Shown here piece by piece: positions 54,848-63,466 of a stretch of 64,000 nucleotides of DNA. The DNA is taken from assembly GCA_025060595.1 (NCBI GenBank), contig JANXBX010000003.1:90933-154932 (forward strand). The letters run 5' to 3'. Made by a program: the position numbers and the translations under genes. The DNA comes from Synergistota bacterium (GTDB taxonomy: Bacteria; Synergistota; GBS-1). The notes below the pieces were generated by a model. It made no database searches, was not told the origin of the DNA, and saw only the letters and a list, made by a program, of their open reading frames with translations. The stretch's first letter is position 1. Every line of letters begins with the position of its first letter.

Positions 54848-54879
54848 CGGGGTGCTCTCCTTAAGGAGAGCACCCCGTT
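54846..54879. terminator. Flagellin terminator palindrome
   Basis: A perfect 15-bp stem (54846-54860 with 54865-54879) around TTAA, core GGTGCTCTCC/GGAGAGCACC, lies 24 bases after the flagellin stop on the minus strand. The 3' side is only mildly U-rich. Its base overlaps the -35 of the next gene. Confidence 0.8.
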
Positions 54880-54903
54880 TAAGGGAGAAAACTATTAGTA
54901 AAC

Positions 54904-57405
54904 TTATCTTAATAACTGAAGAACTGATTGCGGCAGCTGATTAGCTTGAGCAAGCATTGCCACTCCCGATTGATGCAGTATCTGAAGCCTAACGAACTCC
55001 ATCATTTCCTGAGCTATATCAGCATCCCTTATTCTTGACTCAGCTGCCTGAACATTAACCTCCATTATGTTAAGGTTCTTTATGGTATGTTCAAGCCTAT
55101 TTTGAAAAGCACCAAGCTTTGAACGAGCGGTTGAAACCTGCTCTAAAGCTTTGGTTACCTTACTAATAGCAAGCTCCGCTTCCTCCCTTGTTAGGACGGT
55201 TAAGTCTGATATTCCAAGTCCATCAGTATTCAAGGAGTCTATATCAACTCTCATAAGCTCATTTTCATTAGGACCTATATGTAAAAAGAGCGTACCTGAG
55301 GCATCAACCCTTATATCAGCCTCATCCCACCTTTCTCCGTTTATTTCAAAAGAAAGCCCAAGAGGAATAAGCGTATAATTAACATTAGTGGGTGTATAAT
55401 ACTTGTAGTCCTTTATCTTCTTTTCAAGGACTACATGAGATCCCGTTCCCTCTATTATTAGAGTATCAGGACTGTTTATATCATAAGAATTACCATTTTC
55501 ATCCTTCGATGGAACTCTCACCTTAACATTAGTTCCAGAGGAGGCTATAGTCCCATCCTCTATTCCCTCAGTTACATTATCTAAACCGAGCCAATTAATT
55601 AATGTAGCGTTCCCTTCAACTATTATCTTGCTCGAGGGATCACCAGAGGATTGAATTAGGAAAAGATAACTATCACCGTTAACATTTCTATTGTAAGCTT
55701 TGACATTAGTATAAGCCGAGAGATTATTTATCTTTCTTATAACGTTAGAGAGAGTATCAGAAGCATCAATATCTATTCTAACACCATTTATGTATATAGC
55801 ACTTGTAACTCCGGCAGCTACAATTACAGGATCCCCTCCCATAACCCATCTTCTTGGATCATATCGAGTATCATCATGAGCCCAGTGAGTTCTAAAGCCT
55901 ATCCTTTCAAGAAAAGTCGTAGTCACATTAACCATATCCTTATCTTCAAGCTCTATCTTAGTCCCAGGATTTGCAACTAATCTTATATAAGCTCTGTAGT
56001 CCCCGCCACCAGCATCATAATAAGTCAATGTAGCTGTAACCCCTGTTTCAGGAGACTTAGCATTTATTGCATCAACTACTTTATTAAGATCAAGGTCATC
56101 AGCATTACCATCGCCATCGAGATCTTCCGTAGTAACATTTATTTCAACACCATTTACGTAAAATGTATAAGTGGTCCCACTAGGAGTAGCAGTACCATCG
56201 AAGTTTATGAAGTAGGTTCTATTTGTATCATTCACATCAACATCAAATCCTCTCATTTCCATCTGAGTCTGACTCACTCTCGTAGTATTAAAGCCTATCG
56301 CTTGAAGATCTAAATCGTACCTATTAAGTCCTCCCAAAAACTCAACATCTTCCTCTAATACCACATCTCTACCAGAACCTTGAGCGTTTATCCTTATATA
56401 GAGCTTACCACCAATATCAAGAACCTCCGCCCAGACTTGACCCCCCATCTGGGAGTTTATCCTATTAACGACATCTTGCCATGTAGAAGCTCCGCTTAAG
56501 TCCACAGTGGTTCCATTTATCTTTATTAACCTGTCCCCACTAAAAGTGGGACCGGTCCCCGAAAGCTCATTACTTAAAACACTAGGTACAGCACCAAATC
56601 CTAAGTCTTGAAGAAGATCCTGACTACCTGACAATACTATCCTTTTTCCAGAACCTTCTTCAGTCTGAACAAGCTTTAAGTGACCACCTGATCTTTCCGC
56701 TTTAACACCAGTATTATGGGTTTTCTCATTGATCTTATCTATTACATATTGAAGCTTATCTAAGGCAGCTGAGAACTCTGTAGAATTTAAATAAACCGCC
56801 ACACCATTTATAACTATCTCACCGGTATGAATCCTATCTAACGAAGATATATTTGTAACCCCCGTCAGCTCCGCCCTACTTGCCTCCTGATAAATCTTCA
56901 CCTTATAAGTCCCAGGCTGAGTAGAGGGAGAAGCCGTCATATTAGAAACATAAGCATTACCACCAACTTGGTTGATTATAAATGAAAGCTCTCCCGTAAG
57001 AAGCTTTCTTGTATTAAACTGGGCACTTTCACCAATCCTATCTATCTCAGCTTTAAGCTGATCTATTTCCTTTTGAATTTGCTCTCTATCGTAAGAAGTA
57101 TAAGTATCATTTGCAGCCTGAATAGCAAGCTCCCTTATTCTATGGAGAATCGCTTGAACTTCATCAAGCGCTCCTTCCGCAGTTTGAATAAGAGAAATGC
57201 CATCCTGTGCATTTCTCGATGCCTGATGAATGCTTCTTATCTGGGAGCGCATCTTTTCTGAGATAGCCAAACCCGCAGCATCATCAGCTGCACGATTAAT
57301 CCTTAAACCTGAGGAAAGCTTCTCGAGGGTACTTTGCAGTTGACCCGAGGTCACAGTCAACTGCCTGTAGGCTTCCATAGCCGCAATATTATGATTTATT
57401 CTCAT
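54904..57405 (-). CDS. hag: Flagellin, very long form with four tandem IN-type repeats
   Basis: This flagellin has 833 aa, versus 270-500 aa in most bacteria. Terminal D0/D1 domains are intact: RINHNIAAMEAYRQL and SSGLRINRAADDAAGLAISEKM at the start, AAESRIRDADIAQEMMEFVR and QANQLPQSVLQLLR at the end. The middle (about residues 165-690) has four divergent INGxxI...INxxxxxTxVxA repeats at about 197-270, 294-372, 413-504 and 536-608. A DLDGDGNADDLD loop (residues 428-439) fits a DxDxDGxxxxxD calcium site. The ATG at 57405 follows GGGGTGAGGA, buried in leader structure. It is encoded downstream of fliW and csrA. Confidence 0.97.
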   Translation of the reverse strand: MRINHNIAAMEAYRQLTVTSGQLQSTLEKLSSGLRINRAADDAAGLAISEKMRSQIRSIHQASRNAQDGISLIQTAEGALDEVQAILHRIRELAIQAANDTYTSYDREQIQKEIDQLKAEIDRIGESAQFNTRKLLTGELSFIINQVGGNAYVSNMTASPSTQPGTYKVKIYQEASRAELTGVTNISSLDRIHTGEIVINGVAVYLNSTEFSAALDKLQYVIDKINEKTHNTGVKAERSGGHLKLVQTEEGSGKRIVLSGSQDLLQDLGFGAVPSVLSNELSGTGPTFSGDRLIKINGTTVDLSGASTWQDVVNRINSQMGGQVWAEVLDIGGKLYIRINAQGSGRDVVLEEDVEFLGGLNRYDLDLQAIGFNTTRVSQTQMEMRGFDVDVNDTNRTYFINFDGTATPSGTTYTFYVNGVEINVTTEDLDGDGNADDLDLNKVVDAINAKSPETGVTATLTYYDAGGGDYRAYIRLVANPGTKIELEDKDMVNVTTTFLERIGFRTHWAHDDTRYDPRRWVMGGDPVIVAAGVTSAIYINGVRIDIDASDTLSNVIRKINNLSAYTNVKAYNRNVNGDSYLFLIQSSGDPSSKIIVEGNATLINWLGLDNVTEGIEDGTIASSGTNVKVRVPSKDENGNSYDINSPDTLIIEGTGSHVVLEKKIKDYKYYTPTNVNYTLIPLGLSFEINGERWDEADIRVDASGTLFLHIGPNENELMRVDIDSLNTDGLGISDLTVLTREEAELAISKVTKALEQVSTARSKLGAFQNRLEHTIKNLNIMEVNVQAAESRIRDADIAQEMMEFVRLQILHQSGVAMLAQANQLPQSVLQLLR

Positions 57406-57480
57406 GAGTCCTCACCCCATCCTTGTAATCTGCCGCATCCTTGCGCTGTCTAACTTATCCTCATCCGTGAGGACCATTCA
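57406..57480 (-). promoter_or_regulatory. Flagellin leader with three CsrA-type sites and an anti-Shine-Dalgarno element
   Basis: In the predicted sigma-28 transcript (start near 57480), hairpin A has a 6-bp stem and CGGA loop (57473-57458), hairpin B is CGCA-AGGA-TGCG (57445-57434), and TACAAGGATG (57427-57418) matches the CsrA consensus and overlaps the ribosome binding site (57418-57406). GTCCTCAC (57474-57467) is complementary to GTGAGGAC (57415-57408) in that site. It overlaps hairpin A, so the two folds exclude each other. Confidence 0.75.
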
Positions 57481-57487
57481 CTTATCT

Positions 57488-57515
57488 TTATCGGCAAAGG
57501 TGAGGACTCGCTTTA
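57488..57515 (-). promoter_or_regulatory. Sigma-28 (FliA/SigD-type) flagellin promoter
   Basis: Minus strand TAAA (57515-57512), 16 bases, then GCCGATAA (57495-57488), a perfect match to the flagellar sigma -10 consensus. The predicted start is near 57480. It lies just downstream of csrA, giving flagellin its own late promoter. Confidence 0.8.
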
Positions 57516-57521
57516 GAAAAC

Positions 57522-57779
57522 TTATGTCTTTTTCTTTTTTAGCTTTTCAAGTTCTTTTACAACACTTTCTTCAACCTTTTCCTCAACTTGAGCCGCCATT
57601 TGAGCAGCAAGTATGTTTTCCTTAACTATAGCTTCGTATACCTCTTTTCTATGCACGGGAACTCTTTTAGGAGCCTCTATACCAATGCGAACTTGGTCCC
57701 CTCTTATCTCCAAGATCTTTATCTCTATATCATCACCTATCATTATGCTCTGGTTAACCTTCCGACTTAAGACAAGCAC
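57522..57779 (-). CDS. csrA: Translational regulator CsrA
   Basis: CsrA is an RNA-binding dimer that blocks ribosome access at GGA sites. The 85 aa start [24 protein letters not shown], with [22 protein letters not shown] and a basic KKKK tail. I place the start at GTG 57779, because the family opens MLVLxRK and AGGAGG is 9 bases upstream; a TTG at 57785 would add two residues. It follows fliW with overlapping stop and start region, and lies immediately before the flagellin leader, its presumed target. Confidence 0.97.
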   Translation of the reverse strand: MLVLSRKVNQSIMIGDDIEIKILEIRGDQVRIGIEAPKRVPVHRKEVYEAIVKENILAAQMAAQVEEKVEESVVKELEKLKKKKT

Positions 57780-57781
57780 AG

Positions 57782-58216
57782 TCAAGCTCCTCCTTCAGGA
57801 AAAAGAGGGTAACGAACCGGATAATCTTCATTCAAAGCTATAACTTGTTTAGCCTTTTTATTTTTGATATTTATAACTATAGGAGCCTTTAGGTTAACGG
57901 TAGCATCCTTTGGCTTACCAGCGGGTATTACCATAACAAGAAAAATTATGGCATCCCTGGGATCCTTAAGCTCTATATCCTCAAGATCGCTATCGCTTAT
58001 ATCTACACTAAAGTTTGAGAAAATCTCAAAAGGGTTAATTACAGGAAGGGCTATCTTGGGATCATCAACAGATTGAAGCCATCTTACAAGCTGCCCCTCT
58101 TCTCCTATTACAAAAAAGCTTTTAAGCTCTGGGAAACCTATTAGACCATGAGGCATTAGTATTAGCTTTTCTTCGGGTATCTCGATCTCCCCAAAGCGAA
58201 GGGTATTAACCCTCAA
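57782..58216 (-). CDS. fliW: Flagellar assembly factor FliW
   Basis: FliW binds CsrA and flagellin, relieving CsrA repression when free flagellin is low. The 144 aa begin [32 protein letters not shown] and contain [15 protein letters not shown] and [23 protein letters not shown], all FliW hallmarks. The start is TTG 58216. It is translated with csrA and precedes the flagellin gene, the same partner trio as in Bacillus. Confidence 0.96.
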   Translation of the reverse strand: MRVNTLRFGEIEIPEEKLILMPHGLIGFPELKSFFVIGEEGQLVRWLQSVDDPKIALPVINPFEIFSNFSVDISDSDLEDIELKDPRDAIIFLVMVIPAGKPKDATVNLKAPIVINIKNKKAKQVIALNEDYPVRYPLFPEGGA

Positions 58217-58239
58217 TCCCTCATTCCCCCTCTTTCCAG

Positions 58240-59448
58240 CTACTCAAGGAAATCTATAAGACTGGTTTGAATTATCCTAGCACCAGTTCTTAAGGCTGCC
58301 TGATATATAGCTTGCTGATTGCTCAAGTCCATGACTATCTCTGCAATATCCACATCCTCTATTTTTGAAAGAAGCGAAGTTAGCTGAATCTTGTTATCTT
58401 CAAACCTACTCTGAGTTGCCTCAAGCCTGTTAACCTTAGCCCCAACCCTCGCTCTCATCCTTAAAAGATGATCAAGATAAGCATCGAGCTCTTCAAGCCT
58501 TTCACCGGACAAAGAAGTAACCCTACTATATCTTAAATCCTCACTTATCTTCTGCAATATATCAAATATATCTAAGTTACCAACAAAAACCTTTTCCTCC
58601 TTCTTATCAAGCAAACCTAAGCTACTTAAAACCGAACCAACAGAATCAGAAAGACTCATATGTTCATTAGTTTTAGTTTGAATAACAAGTTTGACCCCAA
58701 TACCATCTGGAACAAGATATGCGTTCACCTTACTCCCTGCCCTCAAATTTATCCTATCAGCTATTATAGAAACGTTCGCTCCAGAAGGAATATCCACTGT
58801 AAAAACACTGCTTCCAACTCTTATGGTAAACGCTCCTGGACCAAATACAGAGGAAGCGAGGTGCATATCGCTTTCTATTCTATACTCAATCCTTTGAGCG
58901 GCAAAAACCTGACTTCCAGGGATATTAACTACTACCCTTTCACCGCTCTCTATCTCCCAGGCCATCTCCCCCTCATCTCCCTGATATATAGCCACGTTAC
59001 TATCTCCAAGAGCGTAAGGCTTGCTTTGCGTCCTAAACCCAGCAAATATATACCTACCTCCTAAAGAGGTATTGGCTATTTGGAGGGCTTCCTCTCTTAA
59101 CTTATCTATTTGATCAGCGATAGCGTCTCTATCTACTTGAGCCAGAGTATCATTAGCTCCCTGGATAACTCTTTCCCTTACAGTATGAATTATAGAAGTC
59201 AATTGATCTAACGCGGATTCCGTAGCGCTTAACCAGCTTATCGCCTCATCCATGTTTTTGGTAAACTGCTCATTCTCATTAAGTACCCTATTTAACCTCA
59301 AACTTCTAACCGAACCTACCGGGTCTTCCTCAGGTAGATCAAACCTCTTGCCCGTTGAAGCTTGATGCTGAAGCTTAAGAAGTTTATCTCTATTACCCAT
59401 CAAATCTGTTAAAAACACACTTGTAAAAACCTTATCGCTCACCCTCAT
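58240..59448 (-). CDS. flgL: Flagellar hook-associated protein FlgL (HAP3)
   Basis: FlgL is the second hook-filament junction protein (402 aa). The flagellin-like N-terminus has QHQASTGKRFDLPEEDPVGSVRSLRLNR; the C-terminus has VGAKVNRLEATQSRFEDNKIQLTSLLSKIEDVDIAEIVMDLSNQQAIYQAALRTGARII. An IN-type segment (FTIRVGSSVFTVDI...INLRAGSKVNAYLVPDG) sits in the middle, similar to the repeats in flagellin. It follows flgK by 9 bases. Confidence 0.95.
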   Translation of the reverse strand: MRVSDKVFTSVFLTDLMGNRDKLLKLQHQASTGKRFDLPEEDPVGSVRSLRLNRVLNENEQFTKNMDEAISWLSATESALDQLTSIIHTVRERVIQGANDTLAQVDRDAIADQIDKLREEALQIANTSLGGRYIFAGFRTQSKPYALGDSNVAIYQGDEGEMAWEIESGERVVVNIPGSQVFAAQRIEYRIESDMHLASSVFGPGAFTIRVGSSVFTVDIPSGANVSIIADRINLRAGSKVNAYLVPDGIGVKLVIQTKTNEHMSLSDSVGSVLSSLGLLDKKEEKVFVGNLDIFDILQKISEDLRYSRVTSLSGERLEELDAYLDHLLRMRARVGAKVNRLEATQSRFEDNKIQLTSLLSKIEDVDIAEIVMDLSNQQAIYQAALRTGARIIQTSLIDFLE

Positions 59449-59457
59449 TTATAAAGC

Positions 59458-61554
59458 TCACCTACCTACAAGCCCCAAATTATTTACAATCCTGTTATAA
59501 ACTTCATCCATAGCGTTTATAAATCTAGCAGCAGCAGAAAAAGCATGCTGATACTTTATGAGTTCTGTCATTTCCTCATCTAAAGATACCCCCATAACCT
59601 CCTGACGCCTGTTATCTATCTGTTTTACAAGAAGCTCCTGATTAGAGCTCATTCTACTTGCCTCTTGAGCTTCAACCCCAAGCTTAGCTATTGTAGCTTC
59701 AAGAAACTGATTTAAATTCACAGTTCCGCCCCTCATTACATTCCTATACCTTATATAAGCAAGCTTATAAGCTACAGAGCCATCGCCAGGACCATTGTTC
59801 AAGCCATTATTATCTCCAGCCGTAGCAATCATTTCTGGATAGCGATTTATATAATCTGAAATAGATATTAAAGAAGAGGCTCCCTCTGGCTTATAAATTT
59901 CATTAAAGAAATTAACCCCGTTTTTAACCTGATTTAGACCGTATCCTGCTCTGTGCTGAGCATTAAATTCCTTTATAAATGTATAAGAAAACTCATCAAG
60001 AAGATTAAGATAGTTAACTAAAATCCCATCTCTTGACTCTAAGTATCCAAGAAGCTCACCATTCTGAGCTGGGAAATAGGATTTAAATATCGTAGTTCCA
60101 ATCCCTTTAAGCTCAAAAAGCATACCATTTACGACTAAGCCATATTCTCCAGTAGAAACTTTCACAGCCTCTCGGAAACGATTTCTACTACTTCTGTAAA
60201 GCTCTCCGTTAACGCTAAATATAGCATCTTGAGGTGTCCAAATGTCATTAGTATTTGTTCCATTCCAAAGCCCTAATCGCTGAGCTATGCTTGCCATATC
60301 ACCCAGAATAGTTATCCTATAGTCTTCCCCAAGCTCATTACTTCTTAACACAAGATAATACCTTCCATTGTCATTCCTAGCTATAGAAGCAGCAAGCCAT
60401 TCCTTATATGTAAATGGATAAGAAGAGAGAGATTCATTATGAAAGGCAGCGTTTATCTTATTCATTACGGTCCTAAGGCTATCCCCACCATCTACATGTA
60501 TACTAACTACAGGACCATTATCAACCTTTATAGAAAAGTCTCCCCTTTCATTTCTATCAAGCCAACCTAAAGTATAAAACGTTATATCTTCACTCACTAA
60601 AGAGGCAGCCTCACTTCCTATCATATGAGGAAGCTCATTAGCGACTTGTATCACACTTACCATGTATTGAGTGTTTCCCGCTATTGTAGAAGCATAACCT
60701 ATGGCCACATCAGGATTAGAAGAAAAGCTCAGGGGCTCAAAATCCCAACGAACATCATACATCCCATTATTCGAAGGGTTAGGGATAAGAACAAGATAAT
60801 GCTTTATACCACCCCTTATAACATCAACGCCGTTAACAGTTAAAATTACCCCCCCTATAGGATCTTCACGAACATCCACATCTATCATCTTAGATAACTT
60901 CTCAACAAGAAGATCCTGCTTATCTTCCAAATCATTAGGGTTATCCCCAAGACCCCTAACCATTTGAATCTGACGATTAAGATCAGCTATTTGATCTATG
61001 TAAGAGTTTATCTCATAAACTTTTGCTGCTATCTCATCGTTTAGCTCAGATCTATAAGAGCTCAATTTACTTGATATATATTTAATCAAGCTAGATAAAG
61101 TTAAAGCCTTTTCTCTAACGCTCTCTCTTAAAGCAGGGTCCTCAGGGTTAGTTTGAAGGGATTGTAAGGCAGCCCAAAATTCATCAAAAGATTGCCTTAT
61201 GCTTGAATCAGAAGGTTCATTAAAAAACTCCTGGATCCTTTGGTAAACTACTTCTTTTACTTTCCACTTACCCCAAGTTTGGAGCTCCTCTCTATACTGA
61301 AAGTCAAGGAATTTATCCCTTAAACGAGCTATCTGATCAATAGTTACACCGGTCCCTAACTGACCAGGAGTCGCAGGTCTATTAAGCGCAGGATCAGTAT
61401 AAGGAACCATCGTTGTTAATTCTACTCTCTGTCGAGAATACCCCTCGGTTCCCGCATTAGACACATTGTGCCCTGTTACCTCAAGACCACGCTTTTGAGC
61501 GAATATAGCTCTTTTCCCTAGCTCTATTCCAAAGAAGCCACCTGGATCTCCCAT
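59458..61554 (-). CDS. flgK: Flagellar hook-associated protein FlgK (HAP1)
   Basis: FlgK is the first junction protein (698 aa). Conserved features are FGIELGKRAIFAQKRGLEVTGHNVSNAGTEGYSRQRVELTT at the N-terminus, QDLLVEKLSKMIDVDV, and the C-terminal EEMTELIKYQHAFSAAARFINAMDEVYNRIV. The length is above the common ~550, owing to a mid-region insert carrying an IN-type module (FSIKVDNGPVVSIHVDGGDSL to INAAF). It belongs to the flgM-flgN-flgK-flgL string. Confidence 0.95.
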   Translation of the reverse strand: MGDPGGFFGIELGKRAIFAQKRGLEVTGHNVSNAGTEGYSRQRVELTTMVPYTDPALNRPATPGQLGTGVTIDQIARLRDKFLDFQYREELQTWGKWKVKEVVYQRIQEFFNEPSDSSIRQSFDEFWAALQSLQTNPEDPALRESVREKALTLSSLIKYISSKLSSYRSELNDEIAAKVYEINSYIDQIADLNRQIQMVRGLGDNPNDLEDKQDLLVEKLSKMIDVDVREDPIGGVILTVNGVDVIRGGIKHYLVLIPNPSNNGMYDVRWDFEPLSFSSNPDVAIGYASTIAGNTQYMVSVIQVANELPHMIGSEAASLVSEDITFYTLGWLDRNERGDFSIKVDNGPVVSIHVDGGDSLRTVMNKINAAFHNESLSSYPFTYKEWLAASIARNDNGRYYLVLRSNELGEDYRITILGDMASIAQRLGLWNGTNTNDIWTPQDAIFSVNGELYRSSRNRFREAVKVSTGEYGLVVNGMLFELKGIGTTIFKSYFPAQNGELLGYLESRDGILVNYLNLLDEFSYTFIKEFNAQHRAGYGLNQVKNGVNFFNEIYKPEGASSLISISDYINRYPEMIATAGDNNGLNNGPGDGSVAYKLAYIRYRNVMRGGTVNLNQFLEATIAKLGVEAQEASRMSSNQELLVKQIDNRRQEVMGVSLDEEMTELIKYQHAFSAAARFINAMDEVYNRIVNNLGLVGR

Positions 61555-61560
61555 ATAAGG

Positions 61561-62055
61561 TTAAGCCTCCTTCTGAAAAAGAGAAAAAAGCGGAGCGCTC
61601 TGCTTTCCTCTACTATAAGTGGGCCTTGTGAGAGAGCTCATTAATGAATCTATAAAATAACTTATATATTTTAGAGTAGACTCAACCAAATAACGATTTG
61701 TTTCGTTTATCTCTTTAAGCTCGTTCAATACAGCCTTAAGTTGATTAGCCCTTTCCTCCAAAGGAGAGAACTCCTCGCTATCTAAAAAGCTCCTGAGATC
61801 ACTTAGCTTTATATCCCCGTTTAATCCAAGCTCCTGAGCTATTTTTACAACCTCACTTAACCTTTTAGATTCGAGTCTTTCAGCCTCAACAATAAGTATC
61901 CTCTCTTCACCTATAATTTTAGTCAAAAGCTCGATGTTATCTTTCAAAATAGCCTCTTTCTTCTGCAAAGATAAATTACAAAGCTTCCGATAAAGAGCAA
62001 GCTCCTCATCCAATACGGAAACGAGCCTATTTAAATTCAACTTCTCTCCACTCAT
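61561..62055 (-). CDS. flgN: FlgN-like flagellar export chaperone
   Basis: This 164-aa, largely alpha-helical protein has the FlgN pattern: LVSVLDEELALYRKLCNLSLQKKEAIL at the N-terminus and a C-terminal amphipathic helix (LVESTLKYISYFIDSLMSSL). FlgN-type chaperones escort FlgK and FlgL to the export gate. Position between flgM and flgK supports it. Sequence conservation in this family is low, so the call leans on context. Confidence 0.85.
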   Translation of the reverse strand: MSGEKLNLNRLVSVLDEELALYRKLCNLSLQKKEAILKDNIELLTKIIGEERILIVEAERLESKRLSEVVKIAQELGLNGDIKLSDLRSFLDSEEFSPLEERANQLKAVLNELKEINETNRYLVESTLKYISYFIDSLMSSLTRPTYSRGKQSAPLFSLFQKEA

Positions 62056-62057
62056 TT

Positions 62058-62360
62058 TTATTCACCTGAGGAGAAGTAAAATTCCTCCAATATCTTACGA
62101 GCTACCTGTTTTAAGTCAGGATTGTACTTCCCCTCCTCTATAAGCTTCTTTATCTCTTCCACCTTTTCCTTTCTAATATCAGGAACTTTCGAAAGAGCAT
62201 CCTTTGCTATTTTAAGCTCAACAGCTCTGGAAGATATTTCTACCTTATCATCTGCTGATGATACCTTACTTTCCTCCTCAAATTTTATCTTTTTCCTTAT
62301 GGGTTTTATTCCCTCAAGATATGTCTTAAAAATCTCACCTATCTTTTTTCCATACTCCAC
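62058..62360 (-). CDS. flgM: Anti-sigma-28 factor FlgM
   Basis: FlgM (100 aa) holds flagellar sigma inactive until it is exported. The C-terminal DKVEISSRAVELKIAKDALSKVPDIRKEKVEEIKKLIEEGKYNPDLKQVARKIL shows the family helix pattern VExSxxAxEl and IEEGxYxxd. The start is GTG 62360 with GAGGGGGTG 7 bases upstream. That site lies in one arm of a hairpin (62370-62402), which could restrict flgM translation. The target sigma is presumably the one reading the flagellin promoter. Confidence 0.92.
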   Translation of the reverse strand: MEYGKKIGEIFKTYLEGIKPIRKKIKFEEESKVSSADDKVEISSRAVELKIAKDALSKVPDIRKEKVEEIKKLIEEGKYNPDLKQVARKILEEFYFSSGE

Positions 62361-62369
62361 TGAGGTTCA

Positions 62370-62402
62370 CCCCCTCATTTTTATTCTCGGCAAGCGAGGG
62401 GG
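62370..62402 (-). promoter_or_regulatory. Hairpin covering the flgM ribosome binding site
   Basis: CCCCCTC (62402-62396) pairs with GAGGGGG (62376-62370) on the minus strand, 19-base loop. The second arm is the flgM ribosome binding site, so a closed stem would block initiation. Confidence 0.5.
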
Positions 62403-62408
62403 ACTTCT

Positions 62409-62846
62409 TCACTCCTTTTTATCCTTTTTCTTAAAGACATCTATTATGTACATCTTAGCCATCTCCTTTTCTTTCTCTTTCCTTTCAACATCTTTCCCAA
62501 GCTCCTCTTGAATCTTGCTTAAGGATTCCTGAAACTCTTTAAGACAACTTGGACAATACTCTCCAGAGCTTATAGGTTCCCCACATCTCTTACATCTCAG
62601 CCTACCAGCCACATCAGTAAACTTAAGTTGAATCCTCCCTTGCTTTATAAACTCAAGTATTTCATCTTCATCAACCTCTGTAGCTTCACTTATTTCCCTT
62701 ATAGTTGCACGAGGGTGATCTCTCAGATAGTTATAAACTTTTTCAAAATCCTTCTCTTCCTCCTCAAGACACCGAGGACACACTTTCCTTCCACCCGTCC
62801 ACAAAAAAGCTCTATTGCACTTTATGCAATTAGCAAGATCTGCCAA
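62409..62846 (-). CDS. yvyF: YvyF-type flagellar operon zinc-ribbon protein
   Basis: This 145-aa protein has two zinc-ribbon cysteine sets (NCIKCNRAF with CPRC near the N-terminus, LRCKRCGEPIS...YCPSC near residue 90), a winged-helix-like middle (HPRATIREISEATEVDEDEILEFIKQGRI) and a charged tail. This matches the YvyF/TIGR03826 family seen next to flgM in many Gram-positive-type bacteria. TTG 62846 is preferred since AGGGGGTG lies 6 bases before it. The biochemical role is undefined. Confidence 0.85.
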   Translation of the reverse strand: MADLANCIKCNRAFLWTGGRKVCPRCLEEEEKDFEKVYNYLRDHPRATIREISEATEVDEDEILEFIKQGRIQLKFTDVAGRLRCKRCGEPISSGEYCPSCLKEFQESLSKIQEELGKDVERKEKEKEMAKMYIIDVFKKKDKKE

Positions 62847-62865
62847 CCTAGACACCCCCTTTCTA

Positions 62866-63456
62866 TTAAGGGTTAACTGCTATAACGAGCTTGTAAACCT
62901 TAAAAGCCCCCGCATTGTACAAAGCTTTTGAACATTCTCTCAAAGTAGAACCTGTTGTAGTAACATCATCAACTAAAAGAACCTTCTTCTCATGAAAACT
63001 TTCCTTAGCTAAAAAAACCCCCTTTAAGTTTTTTTCTCTCTCCCTCTTCTCAAGACCAACTTGTGGAGGGGTAGGGAAAACCTTAATCAGTGAAATAGAA
63101 AGCGCTCTATCCAAAATTAAACTCAAAAGTTCAGCTAAAAATGATACATGATTAAAAATCCTTCTTCTTAAAGGGTCCTCTGGAACGGGAACTATTAAGT
63201 CTACCTTGTCCTTAAGGGGATAGATATCCTCTTTAAAGAAAAATAAAAGCTCCTTTAACGGTTCACTATAAGATTCAAATTTAGCCTTGTAAATGAGCTC
63301 CTTTAAAACCCCCTCATAAAATCCGAAAGCATAAACTTCACCATAAAGCTTAAAACCCCCTATTTTGCTTAAACAACGCTCACATAACGCCCTACCCCAA
63401 GATCCACAACCTACGCATCTATCAGGAAAAAAAAGCTCCCTTAAAAACGAAAGCAT
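62866..63456 (-). CDS. comF: ComF family phosphoribosyltransferase-like protein
   Basis: This 196-aa protein shows CVGCGSWGRALCERC at the start, a PRTase fold with VPVPEDPLRRRIFNHVSFLAELLS, and the PRPP-binding motif VLLVDDVTTTGSTLRECSKAL near residue 155. ComF proteins act in DNA uptake or, in related forms, in amidophosphoribosyl-type chemistry. It lies between metK and the flagellar genes, as comF-yvyF-flgM does in many genomes. No clear ribosome binding site is seen. Confidence 0.9.
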   Translation of the reverse strand: MLSFLRELFFPDRCVGCGSWGRALCERCLSKIGGFKLYGEVYAFGFYEGVLKELIYKAKFESYSEPLKELLFFFKEDIYPLKDKVDLIVPVPEDPLRRRIFNHVSFLAELLSLILDRALSISLIKVFPTPPQVGLEKREREKNLKGVFLAKESFHEKKVLLVDDVTTTGSTLRECSKALYNAGAFKVYKLVIAVNP

Positions 63457-63466
63457 AAATATAGTT

